A stretch of 64,000 nucleotides of DNA from Rhodanobacter sp. (GTDB lineage: Bacteria; Pseudomonadota; Gammaproteobacteria; Xanthomonadales; Rhodanobacteraceae), in contig AP031382.1 in assembly GCA_040371205.1 (NCBI GenBank), forward strand, positions 496,001 through 560,000, in the 5' to 3' direction. The notes under the pieces are model-generated. The model saw only the letters and a program-made list of their open reading frames with translations, was not told where the DNA came from and searched no databases. This document shows, piece after piece, positions 36,620-45,962 of the stretch; position 1 is the stretch's first letter; each line of letters starts with the position of its first letter. Made by a program: the position numbers and the translations under genes.

Positions 36620-38824
36620 CTACAGCGGCGTCAGGTTGGCATAGGCGGCCACCAGCCACTTGCTGCCCGCAGCTTCGAAGTTCACCTGCAGCCGCGTGTG
36701 CGCGCCGCTGCCTTCGGCGCTGACCACCACGCCGTCGCCGAAGCTGGGGTGGCTGACGCGCTGGCCGAGTTTCACCGGCAGGTCTTCCTGCAGCGATTCG
36801 CTCCCGGCATGGCGGCCGCTTCCGCCGTAGAGCGGCCGGCTCACCTGCACGCGGGGGCGCACTTCGTCGACCAGCGACGCGGGGATCTCGGCGAGGAAGC
36901 GCGAGGGTCGCGCCAGCATCTCGGTACCGTGCATGCGGCGCGATTCGGCGTAGCTGACGACCAGCCGTTCGCGCGCGCGGGTGATGCCCACGTAGGCGAG
37001 CCGGCGCTCCTCTTCCAGCCGGCCCTCGTCCTCGGTGGAGCGCTGGCTGGGGAACAGGCCTTCCTCCAATCCCACCAGGAACACCAGCGGGAATTCCAGG
37101 CCCTTGGCCGAATGCAGCGTCATCAGCTGCACGCAGTCGTCCCATGCCTCGCCCTGGCCCTCGCCGGCTTCCAGCGCGGCGTGCGAGAGGAAGGCGGACA
37201 ACTCGTCGAGGCCGGCGTCGAGGTCTTCCTGCGTGCGCTCGAAACGGCTGGCGACGTTGACCAGTTCGTCGAGGTTCTCGATGCGCGCTTCGCCGTTGCC
37301 GCGGCTGTCCTTCTCGTAGTGGTCGCGCAGGCCGGTGTGGGTGAGCACGTGGTCGATCTGTTCGGCGAGCGGCAGATGCTGCCCGGCTTCCTCCGTGGCA
37401 TGCGGCCTGAAGTCGCGGGCCATGCCTTCGATCAGCGCGAGGAACGTCTTGACCGCATTCTTCGCGCGGCCGGCCAGTTCGCTGCCGGCCAGCTCGGCGA
37501 GCGCGGCCTCCCACATCGACGTGGTGTCGTGGCGTGCGCGGCGGCGCAGCACGTCCAGCGTGCGGTCGCCGATGCCGCGCGGCGGCGTGTTCACGGCGCG
37601 CTCGAACGAGGCGTCGTCATGGCGGTTGGCGGTGAGCCGCAGGTAGGCCAGCGCGTCCTTGATCTCGGCGCGCTCGAAGAAGCGCTGTCCGCCGTAGACG
37701 CGGTACGGGATGCTGCGCTGGGTAAGTTGTTCCTCGAAGTTGCGCGACTGCGCGTTGGAGCGGTAGAGGATGGCGCAGTCGCGCGCGTTGCCGTGTTCGG
37801 CGACGTATTCGCGGATGCGCTCGATCACGAAGCGCGCCTCGTCCTGCTCGTTGTATGCGGCGTACAGCGCGATGCGCTCGCCTTCGCCGCCGGCCGTCCA
37901 CAGCTCCTTGCCGAGGCGGCCGCCGTTGCGCGCGATCACGCTGTTGGCGGCCTTGAGGATGGTGGCGGTGGAGCGGTAGTTCTGTTCCAGCTTGATCGTG
38001 CGGGCGCCGGGGAAGTCGCGCAGGAACTGCTGCATGTTCTCCACCTTGGCGCCGCGCCAGCCGTAGATGCTCTGGTCGTCGTCGCCCACCGCGAACACCT
38101 TGCTGGCGCTGCCGGCGAGCACGCGGATCCAGGCGTACTGCAGCGCGTTGGTGTCCTGGAACTCGTCGATCAGCAGGTGACGCCAGCGGTTCTGGTAGTG
38201 CTCCAGCACGGCGGGGTGCTTCAGCCACAGCTCGTGCGCGCGCAGCAGCAGTTCGGCGAAATCGACGAGCCCGGCGCGGCGGCAGGCATCCTCGTAGGCC
38301 TGGTAGATGCGCACCAGGGTGGCGGTGACGGGATGGTCGCGATGCTCGATGGCGTCGGGGCGCTTGCCCTCGTCCTTCCAGCCGTTGATGGTCCAGGTGG
38401 CCTGGCGCGGCGGGAAGCGCGCCTCGTCCAGCCCGAGGCCGGCGACCACGCGCTTCACCAGCCGCTGCTGGTCGTCGGCGTCGAGGATCTGGAAAGCTTC
38501 CGGCAGGCCCGCCTCGCGCCAGTGCCGGCGCAGCAGTCGGTGGGCGATGCCGTGGAAGGTGCCCACGGTGAGGCCCTGGGTGCCGCCGGGAATCAGGCTT
38601 TCTAGCCGCGCCCGCATCTCGCCAGCGGCCTTGTTGGTGAAGGTGACGGCGAGGATCGCCCACGGCGGCACGGCATCCACCTGCATCAGCCAGCCGATGC
38701 GGTGGGTGAGTACGCGCGTCTTGCCGGAGCCGGCGCCGGCAAGGACGAGGTAGTGGCCAGGCGGGGCGCAGACGGCTTCGCGCTGCGCGTCGTTGAGCGA
38801 GTCGATCAGGTGCGAGACATCCAT
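36620..38824 (-). CDS. uvrD: DNA helicase II UvrD
   Basis: The 734-residue superfamily 1A helicase has Q-motif L-N-D-A-Q-R-E-A-V, Walker A L-A-G-A-G-S-G-K-T-R-V-L, motif II L-I-D-E-F-Q-D-T-N, motif III V-G-D-D-D-Q-S-I-Y-G-W-R-G-A, motif V T-L-H-S-A-K-G-L-E-F and motif VI Y-V-G-I-T-R-A-R-E-R-L. The length fits UvrD (about 720-735). It unwinds DNA in nucleotide excision and mismatch repair. ATG 38822-38824 is used; ATG 38831-38833 is an equally open alternative. Confidence 0.96.
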   Translation of the reverse strand: MDVSHLIDSLNDAQREAVCAPPGHYLVLAGAGSGKTRVLTHRIGWLMQVDAVPPWAILAVTFTNKAAGEMRARLESLIPGGTQGLTVGTFHGIAHRLLRRHWREAGLPEAFQILDADDQQRLVKRVVAGLGLDEARFPPRQATWTINGWKDEGKRPDAIEHRDHPVTATLVRIYQAYEDACRRAGLVDFAELLLRAHELWLKHPAVLEHYQNRWRHLLIDEFQDTNALQYAWIRVLAGSASKVFAVGDDDQSIYGWRGAKVENMQQFLRDFPGARTIKLEQNYRSTATILKAANSVIARNGGRLGKELWTAGGEGERIALYAAYNEQDEARFVIERIREYVAEHGNARDCAILYRSNAQSRNFEEQLTQRSIPYRVYGGQRFFERAEIKDALAYLRLTANRHDDASFERAVNTPPRGIGDRTLDVLRRRARHDTTSMWEAALAELAGSELAGRAKNAVKTFLALIEGMARDFRPHATEEAGQHLPLAEQIDHVLTHTGLRDHYEKDSRGNGEARIENLDELVNVASRFERTQEDLDAGLDELSAFLSHAALEAGEGQGEAWDDCVQLMTLHSAKGLEFPLVFLVGLEEGLFPSQRSTEDEGRLEEERRLAYVGITRARERLVVSYAESRRMHGTEMLARPSRFLAEIPASLVDEVRPRVQVSRPLYGGSGRHAGSESLQEDLPVKLGQRVSHPSFGDGVVVSAEGSGAHTRLQVNFEAAGSKWLVAAYANLTPL

Positions 38825-38849
38825 CGCACCCATTGTAGCGGCTGCGTGC

Positions 38850-39068
38850 TCAGCCCTTCCGGAGCAGGCCGGCCAGTGCCAGCAGGGCGCCCACCACGAT
38901 GCCGGTGATGCCCACCCACGACGGAATGGCCTCGTCGTGCGTGGCGGTGAGCTTGGCCGAGCCGAGTTGCACCAGGGTGCTGGTCTGCGAGTAACTGCCG
39001 TGGCCAAAGACCACCCACAGGCCTGCGGCAAGCAGGGCAAGGCCGACGACGATCAATGCGATGCGCAT
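38850..39068 (-). CDS. DUF3185-like small membrane protein
   Basis: The 72-residue protein has two membrane helices (about 3-22 and 50-68) and a short periplasmic loop. The first helix begins M-R-I-A-L-I-V-V-G-L-A-L-L and the second ends A-L-L-A-L-A-G-L-L-R-K-G. It resembles DUF3185 proteins of proteobacteria; the function is unknown. ATG 39066-39068 has GGAAG upstream; an ATG four codons earlier is possible. It lies 25 bases ahead of uvrD and is probably co-transcribed with it. Confidence 0.72.
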   Translation of the reverse strand: MRIALIVVGLALLAAGLWVVFGHGSYSQTSTLVQLGSAKLTATHDEAIPSWVGITGIVVGALLALAGLLRKG

Positions 39069-39192
39069 GGGTTCTTCCATCCGGTGAGCCAGCCCGGAGT
39101 ATGCCGGCAAACCCTGCGGAAGTGATCCTGGCGCTGCGCCGTTGCGCACGGTCGCTCCGCCGGCCTTCGCGGCAGCGGCGGAGCGCGGGCAT

Positions 39193-39229
39193 AAAAAAGC
39201 CCCGAAGGTCAGGGGGTACCTTCGGGGCT
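39193..39229 (-). terminator. Intrinsic terminator of the sX13-like RNA
   Basis: A perfect 12-bp stem AGCCCCGAAGGT (39198-39209 with 39218-39229), an 8-nt loop, and six U residues on the minus strand (39193-39198). It would also stop any read-through from polA. Confidence 0.93.
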
Positions 39230-39338
39230 GGTGGACGTGGATACCCAGGGGAGGGGTTCCGCGTCCGGGGGCTGTCCAGGGAGGTGATCAGCCGCGGATG
39301 CCGTTGCGTGCATCCGTTACATGAGAACGCGCCGGAGC
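39193..39338 (-). ncRNA. Candidate sX13-like small RNA downstream of polA
   Basis: Minus-strand gene with promoter, C-rich loops and a strong terminator. Predicted transcript about 146 nt. A GGATGC/GCATCC stem (39310-39315 with 39296-39301) is followed by a GGCTG/CAGCC stem (39289-39293 with 39270-39274) whose loop contains CACCTCCCT. Next come an unpaired CCCCTCCCC (39248-39256) and the terminator hairpin with ACCCCCTG in its loop. C-rich single-stranded motifs complementary to Shine-Dalgarno sequences and a position beside polA are what I recall for Xanthomonas sX13; E. coli Spot 42 is also downstream of polA. Homology rests on position and architecture, not alignment. Confidence 0.65.
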
Positions 39339-39344
39339 GGAAAA

Positions 39345-39373
39345 GTTCTACGCGGTACGCGATGAAAAGTCAG
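39345..39373 (-). promoter_or_regulatory. Sigma-70-type promoter of the sX13-like RNA
   Basis: On the minus strand, -35 CTGACT (39368-39373) and -10 TAGAAC (39345-39350) are separated by exactly 17 bases. Transcription would start near 39338. Upstream at 39380-39398 a perfect 8-bp palindrome (TTCATTTC, 3-nt centre) sits just beyond the polA stop and could be an operator or polA 3' hairpin. Confidence 0.7.
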
Positions 39374-39410
39374 GGTTCGTTCATTTCATGGAAATGAAAC
39401 AAACGGGCGC

Positions 39411-42188
39411 TCAATGCGCCTCGTCCCAGTTGGCGCCCACACCCACTTCGACCAGCAAGGGCACGGCCAGCTGCGCCGCGTCCTGCATGCGCTCGCGCAC
39501 CGCTTCGCGCACTTCGTCGACTGCGCCGTCGCGCACCTCGAACACCAGTTCGTCATGCACCTGCATCAGCATGTGCGCGTCTTCGCGCTCCTTCAGCCAG
39601 TCGGCCACGGCGATCATCGCCCGCTTGATGATGTCGGCGGCGCTGCCCTGCATCGGCGCGTTCACCGCGGCGCGCTCGGCGCCGGCGCGGTGGGCCTGGT
39701 TGCGCGACTGCAGGTTCTCCAGGTACAGGCGGCGTCCGAAGATGGTCTCCACGTAGCCGTCGCGGTGCGCCTGTGCGCGGGTGGTTTCCATGAAGGCATG
39801 CACGCCGGGATAGCGGGCGAAGTAGCGCGCCATGTATTCGCCGGCTTCGCCGCGGTCGATGCCGAGCTGGCGGGCGAGGCCGAACGCGCTCATGCCGTAC
39901 ATCAGGCCGAAGTTGATCGCCTTGGCCGCGCGGCGCTGCTCCTTGCTCACGTTGTCCGGCGCGACGCCGAACACTTCCGCGGCGGTGGCGCGGTGCACGT
40001 CGCCGCCTTCGTGGAAGGCCTTGAGCAGGCCCTCGTCGCCGGAGAGGTGGGCCATGATGCGCAGCTCGATCTGCGAGTAGTCCGCCGCCATCACCTGCCA
40101 GCCGGGCGGCGCGATGAAGGCCTGGCGGATGCGCCGGCCCTCCTCGGTGCGCACCGGGATGTTCTGCAGGTTGGGGTCGGTGGAGGAAATGCGGCCGGTG
40201 GCCACCGCGCCCTGGTGGTAGCTGGTGTGCACGCGGCCGGTGCGCGGATTCACCGTGCCGGCCAGCTTGTCGGTATAGGTGGAGCGCAGCTTGGCGAGGC
40301 CGCGGTAGTCGAGGATCAGCCGCGGCAGCGCGTGATCGTCGGCGATCGCTTCCAGCGCCTCCTCGTTGGTGGAGGGCTGGCCGGTGGGCGTCTTGAGTTT
40401 CGCGGGCAGGCCGAGCTGGTCGAACAGGATTGCCTGCAACTGCTTGGGCGAGTCGAGGTTGAACTCGCGCCCGGCTTCGGCATAGGCCTGCTGCTGTAGT
40501 TCATGCATGCGCTTGCCGAGCTGCTGGCTCTGCCGGCGCAACTCGTCCACGTCGATCAGCACGCCGCGCTGCTCCATGCCGGCCAGGATCGGCACCAGCG
40601 GGATCTCGATGTCCTCGTACACCGAACGCAGGCTGGGCACGCTTTCCAGTTGCGGCCACAGCGCATGGTGCAGGCGCAGGGTGACATCGGCGTCCTCGGC
40701 GGCGTAGCGGCAGGCGGTATCGAGGTCCACCTGCGAGAACGAGATCTGCTTCGCGCCCTTGCCGGCCACGGCCTCGTATTTCACGGTGTCGTAGCCTAGG
40801 TAGCGCTTGGCCAGCGAATCCATGTCGTGGCGCGTGGCGGTGGCGTTCCACACGTAGGATTCCAGCATGGTGTCGTGGCGCACGCCCCGCACCGCGATGC
40901 CGTAGTGCGACAGGATGTTGATGTCGTACTTGGCGTGCTGGCCCAGCTTGGGACGACTGGCATCCTCGAAGATGGGCTTGAGCGCCGCGAGCGTCGCATC
41001 GCGCGGCAGCTGCGCGGGCGCGCCGGGGTAATCGTGCGCCAGCGGGATGTAGCAGGCCTTGCCCGGCTCCACCGCCAACGACAGGCCCACGATGTCGGCC
41101 AGCATCGGGTCGAGCGCCGTGGTCTCGGTGTCGAAGGCGATCAGCGGGGCGGTGCGCAGCTTGTCCAGCCAGGCATTGAGCTGCGGTTGCGTGGTGACGA
41201 GTTCGTATTCGCCAGGATCTGCAGGATCCGAGCCCCTTTCTCCTTGGGAGAGAGATCGGAGTGAGGGTGCGTTGTTGCCTTGCGCTTCGACCGTACCCAC
41301 ACCCCCAACCCCGCTCCCGGAGGGAGAGGGGAGCGAAGCATCTGCACCCGCGTCGAGATCCTTCAAGGCCGCCTTGAACTCGTAGCGCGTGTACAGCTCG
41401 CGCAGTGCGTTCGTGTCGGTTGCGCGCAGCGCGAGGTCGGCAGGTTGTTGTTCCATCGCCACGTCGGTCTTGATGGTCACCAGCGCGCGCGACAGCGGCA
41501 GTTGCGGCAGCGCCGCGCGCAGACTTTCGCCGATCTTGCCGCCGATCTTGTCCGCGTTGGCGATCACGCCGTCCAGCGAGCCGTATTCGGCGATCCATTT
41601 CGCGGCGGTCTTGGGGCCGCACTTGGGCACGCCGGGCACGTTGTCCACGCTGTCGCCGACCAGGGTGAGGTAGTCGACGATGCGCTCGGGCGGCACGCCG
41701 AATTTCTCCTCGACGCCGGCGCGGTCCATCGTGGTGTTGGTCATGGTGTTGACCAGGGTGACGCCAGGGCCGACCAGTTGCGCCATGTCCTTGTCGCCGG
41801 TGGAGATCTCCACCGCGATGCCCTGCGCCTGCGCCTGCAGGGCGAGCGTGCCGATCACGTCGTCGGCTTCCACGCCGCTCACGCGCAGGATCGGGAAGCC
41901 CAGTGCGCCGACAATGGCCAGCATCGGCTCGATCTGCGCGCGCAGGTCGTCGGGCATCGGCGGGCGGTGCGCCTTGTAGTGCTCGTACATCGCGTCGCGG
42001 AAGGTGGGGCCGGAGGCGTCGCTGACGAAGGCGACGTAGTCGGGCCGTTCCTTCAGCGTGGAGCGCAGCATGTTGACCACGCCGAACAGCGCGCCGGTGG
42101 GCTCGCCGTGCGCGTTGGTCAGCGGCGGCAGCGCATGGAAGGCGCGGTAGAGATAAGAGGAACCGTCGATCAGGATGAGCTTGGGCAT
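39411..42188 (-). CDS. polA: DNA polymerase I
   Basis: The 925-residue protein has all three parts: 5'-nuclease (1 to about 275, starting L-I-L-I-D-G-S-S-Y-L-Y-R-A-F), 3'-5' exonuclease with intact I-A-F-D-T-E-T (about 345-515) and polymerase (about 530-925) with D-Y-S-Q-I-E-L-R, K-A-I-N-F-G-L-M-Y-G and Q-V-H-D-E-L-V-F-E. It fills gaps in repair and removes RNA primers. The linker after the nuclease (about residues 285-320) is encoded by a palindromic element described separately. The start ATG is at 42186-42188. Confidence 0.98.
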   Translation of the reverse strand: MPKLILIDGSSYLYRAFHALPPLTNAHGEPTGALFGVVNMLRSTLKERPDYVAFVSDASGPTFRDAMYEHYKAHRPPMPDDLRAQIEPMLAIVGALGFPILRVSGVEADDVIGTLALQAQAQGIAVEISTGDKDMAQLVGPGVTLVNTMTNTTMDRAGVEEKFGVPPERIVDYLTLVGDSVDNVPGVPKCGPKTAAKWIAEYGSLDGVIANADKIGGKIGESLRAALPQLPLSRALVTIKTDVAMEQQPADLALRATDTNALRELYTRYEFKAALKDLDAGADASLPSPSGSGVGGVGTVEAQGNNAPSLRSLSQGERGSDPADPGEYELVTTQPQLNAWLDKLRTAPLIAFDTETTALDPMLADIVGLSLAVEPGKACYIPLAHDYPGAPAQLPRDATLAALKPIFEDASRPKLGQHAKYDINILSHYGIAVRGVRHDTMLESYVWNATATRHDMDSLAKRYLGYDTVKYEAVAGKGAKQISFSQVDLDTACRYAAEDADVTLRLHHALWPQLESVPSLRSVYEDIEIPLVPILAGMEQRGVLIDVDELRRQSQQLGKRMHELQQQAYAEAGREFNLDSPKQLQAILFDQLGLPAKLKTPTGQPSTNEEALEAIADDHALPRLILDYRGLAKLRSTYTDKLAGTVNPRTGRVHTSYHQGAVATGRISSTDPNLQNIPVRTEEGRRIRQAFIAPPGWQVMAADYSQIELRIMAHLSGDEGLLKAFHEGGDVHRATAAEVFGVAPDNVSKEQRRAAKAINFGLMYGMSAFGLARQLGIDRGEAGEYMARYFARYPGVHAFMETTRAQAHRDGYVETIFGRRLYLENLQSRNQAHRAGAERAAVNAPMQGSAADIIKRAMIAVADWLKEREDAHMLMQVHDELVFEVRDGAVDEVREAVRERMQDAAQLAVPLLVEVGVGANWDEAH
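41231..41336. repeat. Palindromic REP-like element inserted in frame in polA
   Basis: About 106 bases bounded by imperfect inverted arms (AGCCCCTTTCTCC near 41231; GGAGAGGGGAGC near 41325-41336), each with a small hairpin (CTCC-TTG-GGAG at 41242-41252 and CTCCC-GGA-GGGAG at 41314-41326). It encodes the Gly/Ser/Asn-rich linker of PolA at about residues 285-320 without breaking the frame. The sequence style (C-rich and G-rich arms, G-T-G-A-G-G-G core) resembles the palindromic repeats dispersed in Xanthomonadales genomes. Exact borders are uncertain. Confidence 0.7.
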
Positions 42189-42281
42189 GCCGCCATTTTG
42201 GCATGCGGCGCGCGATGCCGCGGTTCACGGGAGGCTCGCTGTCGCGCTGCTATGCTTTGCGCCTCCATCGAGGTTGCCGCC

Positions 42282-42818
42282 ATGAAAACCGCTGCCTGCC
42301 TGTTCGCCTTGTCCGCCTTCGCCGCGTTGCCTGCATGGGCGCAATCCACCAGCAGCCAGACGCCGCAGTTCGCGCCGGTGCCGCCCCCGCCGGGCATGAA
42401 CGATCCGGGCGTGAAGCCGGTGGCGCCGCCCGACCGGCCGGCATCGTCCGGCACCAGCGGCAGCACGCCGGCCGAGGTCACCGCCACGCCGGTACCGAGC
42501 AAGCCGATTCCGCTGCCCGCAATGCCGGGCGACAAGGGCGCGCCGAAGACGATCAGCGGCGATTCGCCGGCGGACGACGTCAGCGTGCATACGGAAGGCG
42601 ACGCGGTGTATCAGGAATTCCGCCGCGGCGGTCGCGTCTACATGGTGGTGGTCACGCAGAAGAACGGCCTGTCCTACACCTACATGGTGGACAACAACGG
42701 CACGATGCGCGCCACCGACGGCGCGCCGCCGGTGCGTCCGGTGATGTACAAGATCCTCGAGTGGGGCAAGAGCCGGCCGGCCGCTTCCGACGACGGTTCG
42801 CAGGACGCCTCGCACTGA
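42282..42818 (+). CDS. DUF2782 family secreted protein
   Basis: The 178-residue protein has a signal peptide (L-F-A-L-S-A-F-A-A-L-P-A-W-A-Q, cleaved after Ala), a Pro/Ser/Thr-rich linker (about 22-95) and a compact C-terminal domain with R-R-G-G-R-V-Y-M-V-V-V-T and Y-M-V-D-N-N-G, which marks DUF2782. In Xanthomonadales and pseudomonads it is found divergent from polA, as here. It should be periplasmic; the function is unknown. ATG 42282 is the only start that gives a signal peptide. Confidence 0.85.
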   Translation: MKTAACLFALSAFAALPAWAQSTSSQTPQFAPVPPPPGMNDPGVKPVAPPDRPASSGTSGSTPAEVTATPVPSKPIPLPAMPGDKGAPKTISGDSPADDVSVHTEGDAVYQEFRRGGRVYMVVVTQKNGLSYTYMVDNNGTMRATDGAPPVRPVMYKILEWGKSRPAASDDGSQDASH

Positions 42819-42908
42819 CCTGACGCTGCCTCGCCGCGCCCGCCCAGCACGAGCATGCAGGGCGACGTGCCCGGTCGTGCCGCCGTTTGAGTGGCCGGCC
42901 GCCCGAGG

Positions 42909-42932
42909 ACTTCCGGCATCAGTGCCGGAAGT
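42909..42932 (-). terminator. Hairpin overlapping the purH stop
   Basis: A perfect 10-bp stem (42909-42918 with 42923-42932) and a 4-nt loop overlap the purH stop codon (42919-42921). No U-run follows, so it is probably a 3'-end stabiliser rather than a classical terminator. Confidence 0.45.
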
Positions 42933-44529
42933 GCCGCATCCCGGTGAACACCATTGCCATGCCGTGCTCGTCCGCGGCGGCGACCACTTCGGCGTCGCGC
43001 ATCGAGCCGCCCGGCTGGATCACCGCGCTGATGCCGGCCGCAGCGGCCGCGTCGATGCCGTCACGGAACGGGAAGAAGGCATCGCTGGCCATCACCGAAC
43101 CACGCACTTCCAGCTTCTCGTCGGCCGCCTTGATGCCGGCGATCTTCGCGCTGTACACGCGGCTCATCTGGCCGGCGCCGATGCCGATGGTCTGGCGGTT
43201 CTTTGCGTAGACGATGGCGTTCGACTTGACGAACTTGGCCACCTTCCAGGCGAAGATCAGGTCGTCGATCTGCTGCGGCGTCGGCGCCACCTTGGTGACC
43301 ACCTTGAGGTCCTCGGCCTTCACCATGCCGGTGTCGGCGGTCTGGATCAGCAGGCCCGAGCCGACGCGCTTGACGTTGTTGCCCGGGTGAGCAGTGACCA
43401 GGTCGACGCCCGGCGGCACCGGGATTTCCAGCACGCGCACGTTGCCCTTTTTCGCGAAGGCCTTCAGTGCCTCGTCGCTGTACGAAGGGGCCAGCACCAC
43501 CTCGACGAACTGGCGCGCCACGATGGCTTGCGCGGTGGCGCCGTCGCACTCGCGGTTGAAGGCGATGATGCCGCCGAAGGCCGAGGTCGGGTCGGTCTGG
43601 TAGGCGAGGTCATAGGCCTTGCCGATGCCGTCCAGGCTCACCGCCACGCCGCAGGGGTTGGCGTGCTTGACGATCACGCAGGCCGGTTTGACGAAGCTGC
43701 GCACGCATTCCCACGCCGCGTCGGCGTCGGCGATGTTGTTGAACGACAGTTCCTTGCCTTGCAACTGCTTGAAGGTGGCCAGCGTGCCGGCGTGCGGATA
43801 CAGGTCGCGGTAGAACGCCGCGCTCTGGTGCGGGTTCTCGCCGTAGCGCAGGTCCATCACCTTGACGAAGCGGCCGTTGCTCTGCGCCGGGAAGGTCTCG
43901 TGGCCGGCGATCGCCTCCTGTGCCTCATCCAGCTTGAGGCCGGAGAGATAGTCGCTGATCGCGCCGTCGTAGTTGGCCACGTTGTTGAACGCGGCGACCG
44001 ACAGCTTGAATCGCGTGGCGCGCGACAAGCCGCCGTGTTGTTCGATTTCCGCCAGCGCTTCGTCGTACTGCGCCGGGTCGGTGAGCACGCCGACGTCGTT
44101 CCAGTTCTTGGCCGCCGAACGCAGCATGGCCGGGCCGCCGATGTCGATGTTCTCGATCGCCTGTTCCAGCGTGCAGCCGGGCTTGGCCACGGTGGCCTCG
44201 AACGGATACAGGTTCAGCACCAGCAGGTCGATCGGCAGGATGCCGAGTTCGGCCATCACCGCGTCGTCCGTGCCGCGACGGCCGAGCAGGCCGCCGTGCA
44301 CCTTCGGATGCAGGGTCTTCACGCGGCCGTCCATGATTTCGGGGAAGCCGGTGAGGTTGCTGACATCCTGCACCGGGACGCCGGCTTCGCGCAGCGCCTT
44401 GGCGCTGCCGCCGGTGGAAAGCAGTTCCACGTTCTTCGCGGCGAGCCTGCGTCCCAGCTCGATCAGGCCGGTCTTGTCGGAAACGCTGAGCAGGGCGCGG
44501 CGGACGGGGGCGACGGCGGGGGCGGACAT
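42919..44529 (-). CDS. purH: Bifunctional AICAR transformylase / IMP cyclohydrolase
   Basis: The 536-residue protein performs the last two steps of purine synthesis. The N-terminal cyclohydrolase starts [11 protein letters not shown]. The transformylase half carries L-R-Y-G-E-N-P-H-Q, the catalytic K-H-A-N-P-C-G-V, and the C-terminal G-M-R-H-F-R-H. The length is typical. The ATG has GGAAG 5 nt upstream. It is the last gene of a fis-purH pair, 84 bases after fis. Confidence 0.98.
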   Translation of the reverse strand: MSAPAVAPVRRALLSVSDKTGLIELGRRLAAKNVELLSTGGSAKALREAGVPVQDVSNLTGFPEIMDGRVKTLHPKVHGGLLGRRGTDDAVMAELGILPIDLLVLNLYPFEATVAKPGCTLEQAIENIDIGGPAMLRSAAKNWNDVGVLTDPAQYDEALAEIEQHGGLSRATRFKLSVAAFNNVANYDGAISDYLSGLKLDEAQEAIAGHETFPAQSNGRFVKVMDLRYGENPHQSAAFYRDLYPHAGTLATFKQLQGKELSFNNIADADAAWECVRSFVKPACVIVKHANPCGVAVSLDGIGKAYDLAYQTDPTSAFGGIIAFNRECDGATAQAIVARQFVEVVLAPSYSDEALKAFAKKGNVRVLEIPVPPGVDLVTAHPGNNVKRVGSGLLIQTADTGMVKAEDLKVVTKVAPTPQQIDDLIFAWKVAKFVKSNAIVYAKNRQTIGIGAGQMSRVYSAKIAGIKAADEKLEVRGSVMASDAFFPFRDGIDAAAAAGISAVIQPGGSMRDAEVVAAADEHGMAMVFTGMRHFRH

Positions 44530-44613
44530 GGCGGCTTCCAGAGGGGAAAGCCGCGAATTATAGCCGAGTCGGGGAAGTGGCCGTCGTTTGGACGGCCAAA
44601 CGATGCGCTCGGA

Positions 44614-44901
44614 TTACAGCAGGCCGTGCGTGGCCAGCTTCTTGCGCAGCGTGGCGCGGTTGATGCCCAGCGCCACGGCGGCGCGGCTCTGGTTGCCGTC
44701 GTGGAACGCAAGCACCTCGCGCAGCAGGGGGCCTTCGACTTCGTGGATCACCAGCGCATGCAGGCCCTCGCCGCAGTCCGCGTCGCCGAGGTCGGCGAGG
44801 TAGCGGCGCACGGTGCGGCTGACGCATTCGCCCAGCGCGCTCTGCGAAGCGACCGGACGGGTAGCCTCGGCGGCGGGCAATCTCACGGCATTCACTGACA
44901 T
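44614..44901 (-). CDS. fis: DNA-binding protein Fis
   Basis: The 95-residue protein (E. coli Fis is 98) has a C-terminal helix-turn-helix N-Q-S-R-A-A-V-A-L-G-I-N-R-A-T-L-R-K-K-L, nearly identical to Fis, preceded by the dimerisation helices L-Y-x-L-type region and E-G-P-L-L-R-E-V-L. It is a nucleoid protein and growth-phase activator of rRNA and tRNA genes. ATG 44899-44901 matches the family length. In enterics fis follows dusB; here it follows a zinc-ribbon protein and prmA. Confidence 0.95.
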   Translation of the reverse strand: MSVNAVRLPAAEATRPVASQSALGECVSRTVRRYLADLGDADCGEGLHALVIHEVEGPLLREVLAFHDGNQSRAAVALGINRATLRKKLATHGLL

Positions 44902-45062
44902 TTCCCTCGGTGCGTCTCGCGCGGCTGCGTGGCCGCTGTTCTGATGGTCTTGCATGGTCGCGGCGGCGATCATCCGCGCAGGCGATCATCTTAAGCGCGG
45001 GAGGATGGAGTCTACCCGTGCAGCCGGAAGATTTTAAGTGCCGCCGTTGTCATGTAACGGCG

Positions 45063-45914
45063 TTACTCGAAGTCGAACTCGTAGGCGACCGCCGCATCGC
45101 CGGGATCCTGCACCTCCAGCAACAGCGCGGTGGTGGCGCCCGGGGCGAGCCCGCGGCGCAGCACGGTCCGGTCGTCGAGGTAGTCGGTGGGTAGCAGGCG
45201 GCGCATCGACAGCCGGTGGCCCTGCGCATCGGACAGGGTCACCACCACCACCGGCCACGGCTGGGCGAACGCGGCGTCGTTGCGCAGGCTGAGACTGATC
45301 ATCAGCGCATGCGCGGCATTGGGATGCGTCTCGACGTCGCTGGCGAGCAGGTGCAGCTGCTTCGGCGCGGCGACCAGCGGCAGGCGGCAGTCCAACAGGT
45401 TGCAGGCGCCGCGCAGCCAACCGCCGACCTGGGGATCGCGGATCAGGTTGTCGCGATCCACCCAGGCGAGTTGTGCGGCCAGCGTCAGCGCCAGCGCGCT
45501 GCAGACCAGCACCCACGGCCATTGCCGTTGACGGTCGGGGCTGCGGTGCGCGCGTTGTTTGCGTGCGCCGCGCGACGGCTTGCGCTTGCGCGCATCCCTC
45601 GCGAAGCGCGGCGAGAACACCAGTTGCGAGAAATCTTCCGTCGCCGGGTCGGCAGGCGCCGTCGCCACCGCCGCCGTGGTCACGGGGGCCGGGGGCTGCG
45701 GCCGGTACACCACCAGTTCGACGCGTGGCGGTGCCAGCGCCTGTTCGTTCAGCGGCAACTGCTGGAACGGCTCCGGCGGCAACTGGTCGCTCAGCGTGGC
45801 GAGGCTGTCGAAGCCGGCGCCGCAGTGTCCGCACAGCACGTAGCCGTGCGCCTGCACCAGCGCTTGTGCGCCGAGCGAGAACACGGACAGGCATTCGGGG
45901 CATTGCGTGTACAT
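45063..45914 (-). CDS. Zinc-ribbon, DUF3426 membrane protein
   Basis: The 283-residue protein starts with an MJ0042-type zinc ribbon (C-P-E-C at 5-8 and C-G-H-C at 28-31), followed by a disordered basic linker, one membrane helix (about 133-152: W-V-L-V-C-S-A-L-A-L-T-L-A) and a C-terminal beta-rich DUF3426 domain (about 165-283). The topology puts the ribbon in the cytoplasm and DUF3426 in the periplasm. The function is unknown. It lies between prmA and fis, the place taken by dusB in enterics. Confidence 0.87.
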   Translation of the reverse strand: MYTQCPECLSVFSLGAQALVQAHGYVLCGHCGAGFDSLATLSDQLPPEPFQQLPLNEQALAPPRVELVVYRPQPPAPVTTAAVATAPADPATEDFSQLVFSPRFARDARKRKPSRGARKQRAHRSPDRQRQWPWVLVCSALALTLAAQLAWVDRDNLIRDPQVGGWLRGACNLLDCRLPLVAAPKQLHLLASDVETHPNAAHALMISLSLRNDAAFAQPWPVVVVTLSDAQGHRLSMRRLLPTDYLDDRTVLRRGLAPGATTALLLEVQDPGDAAVAYEFDFE

Positions 45915-45962
45915 GCGGGCCGTTGCGTTGAACGAAGCGGAAGCTTAGCAGGCGGCGTGTCG

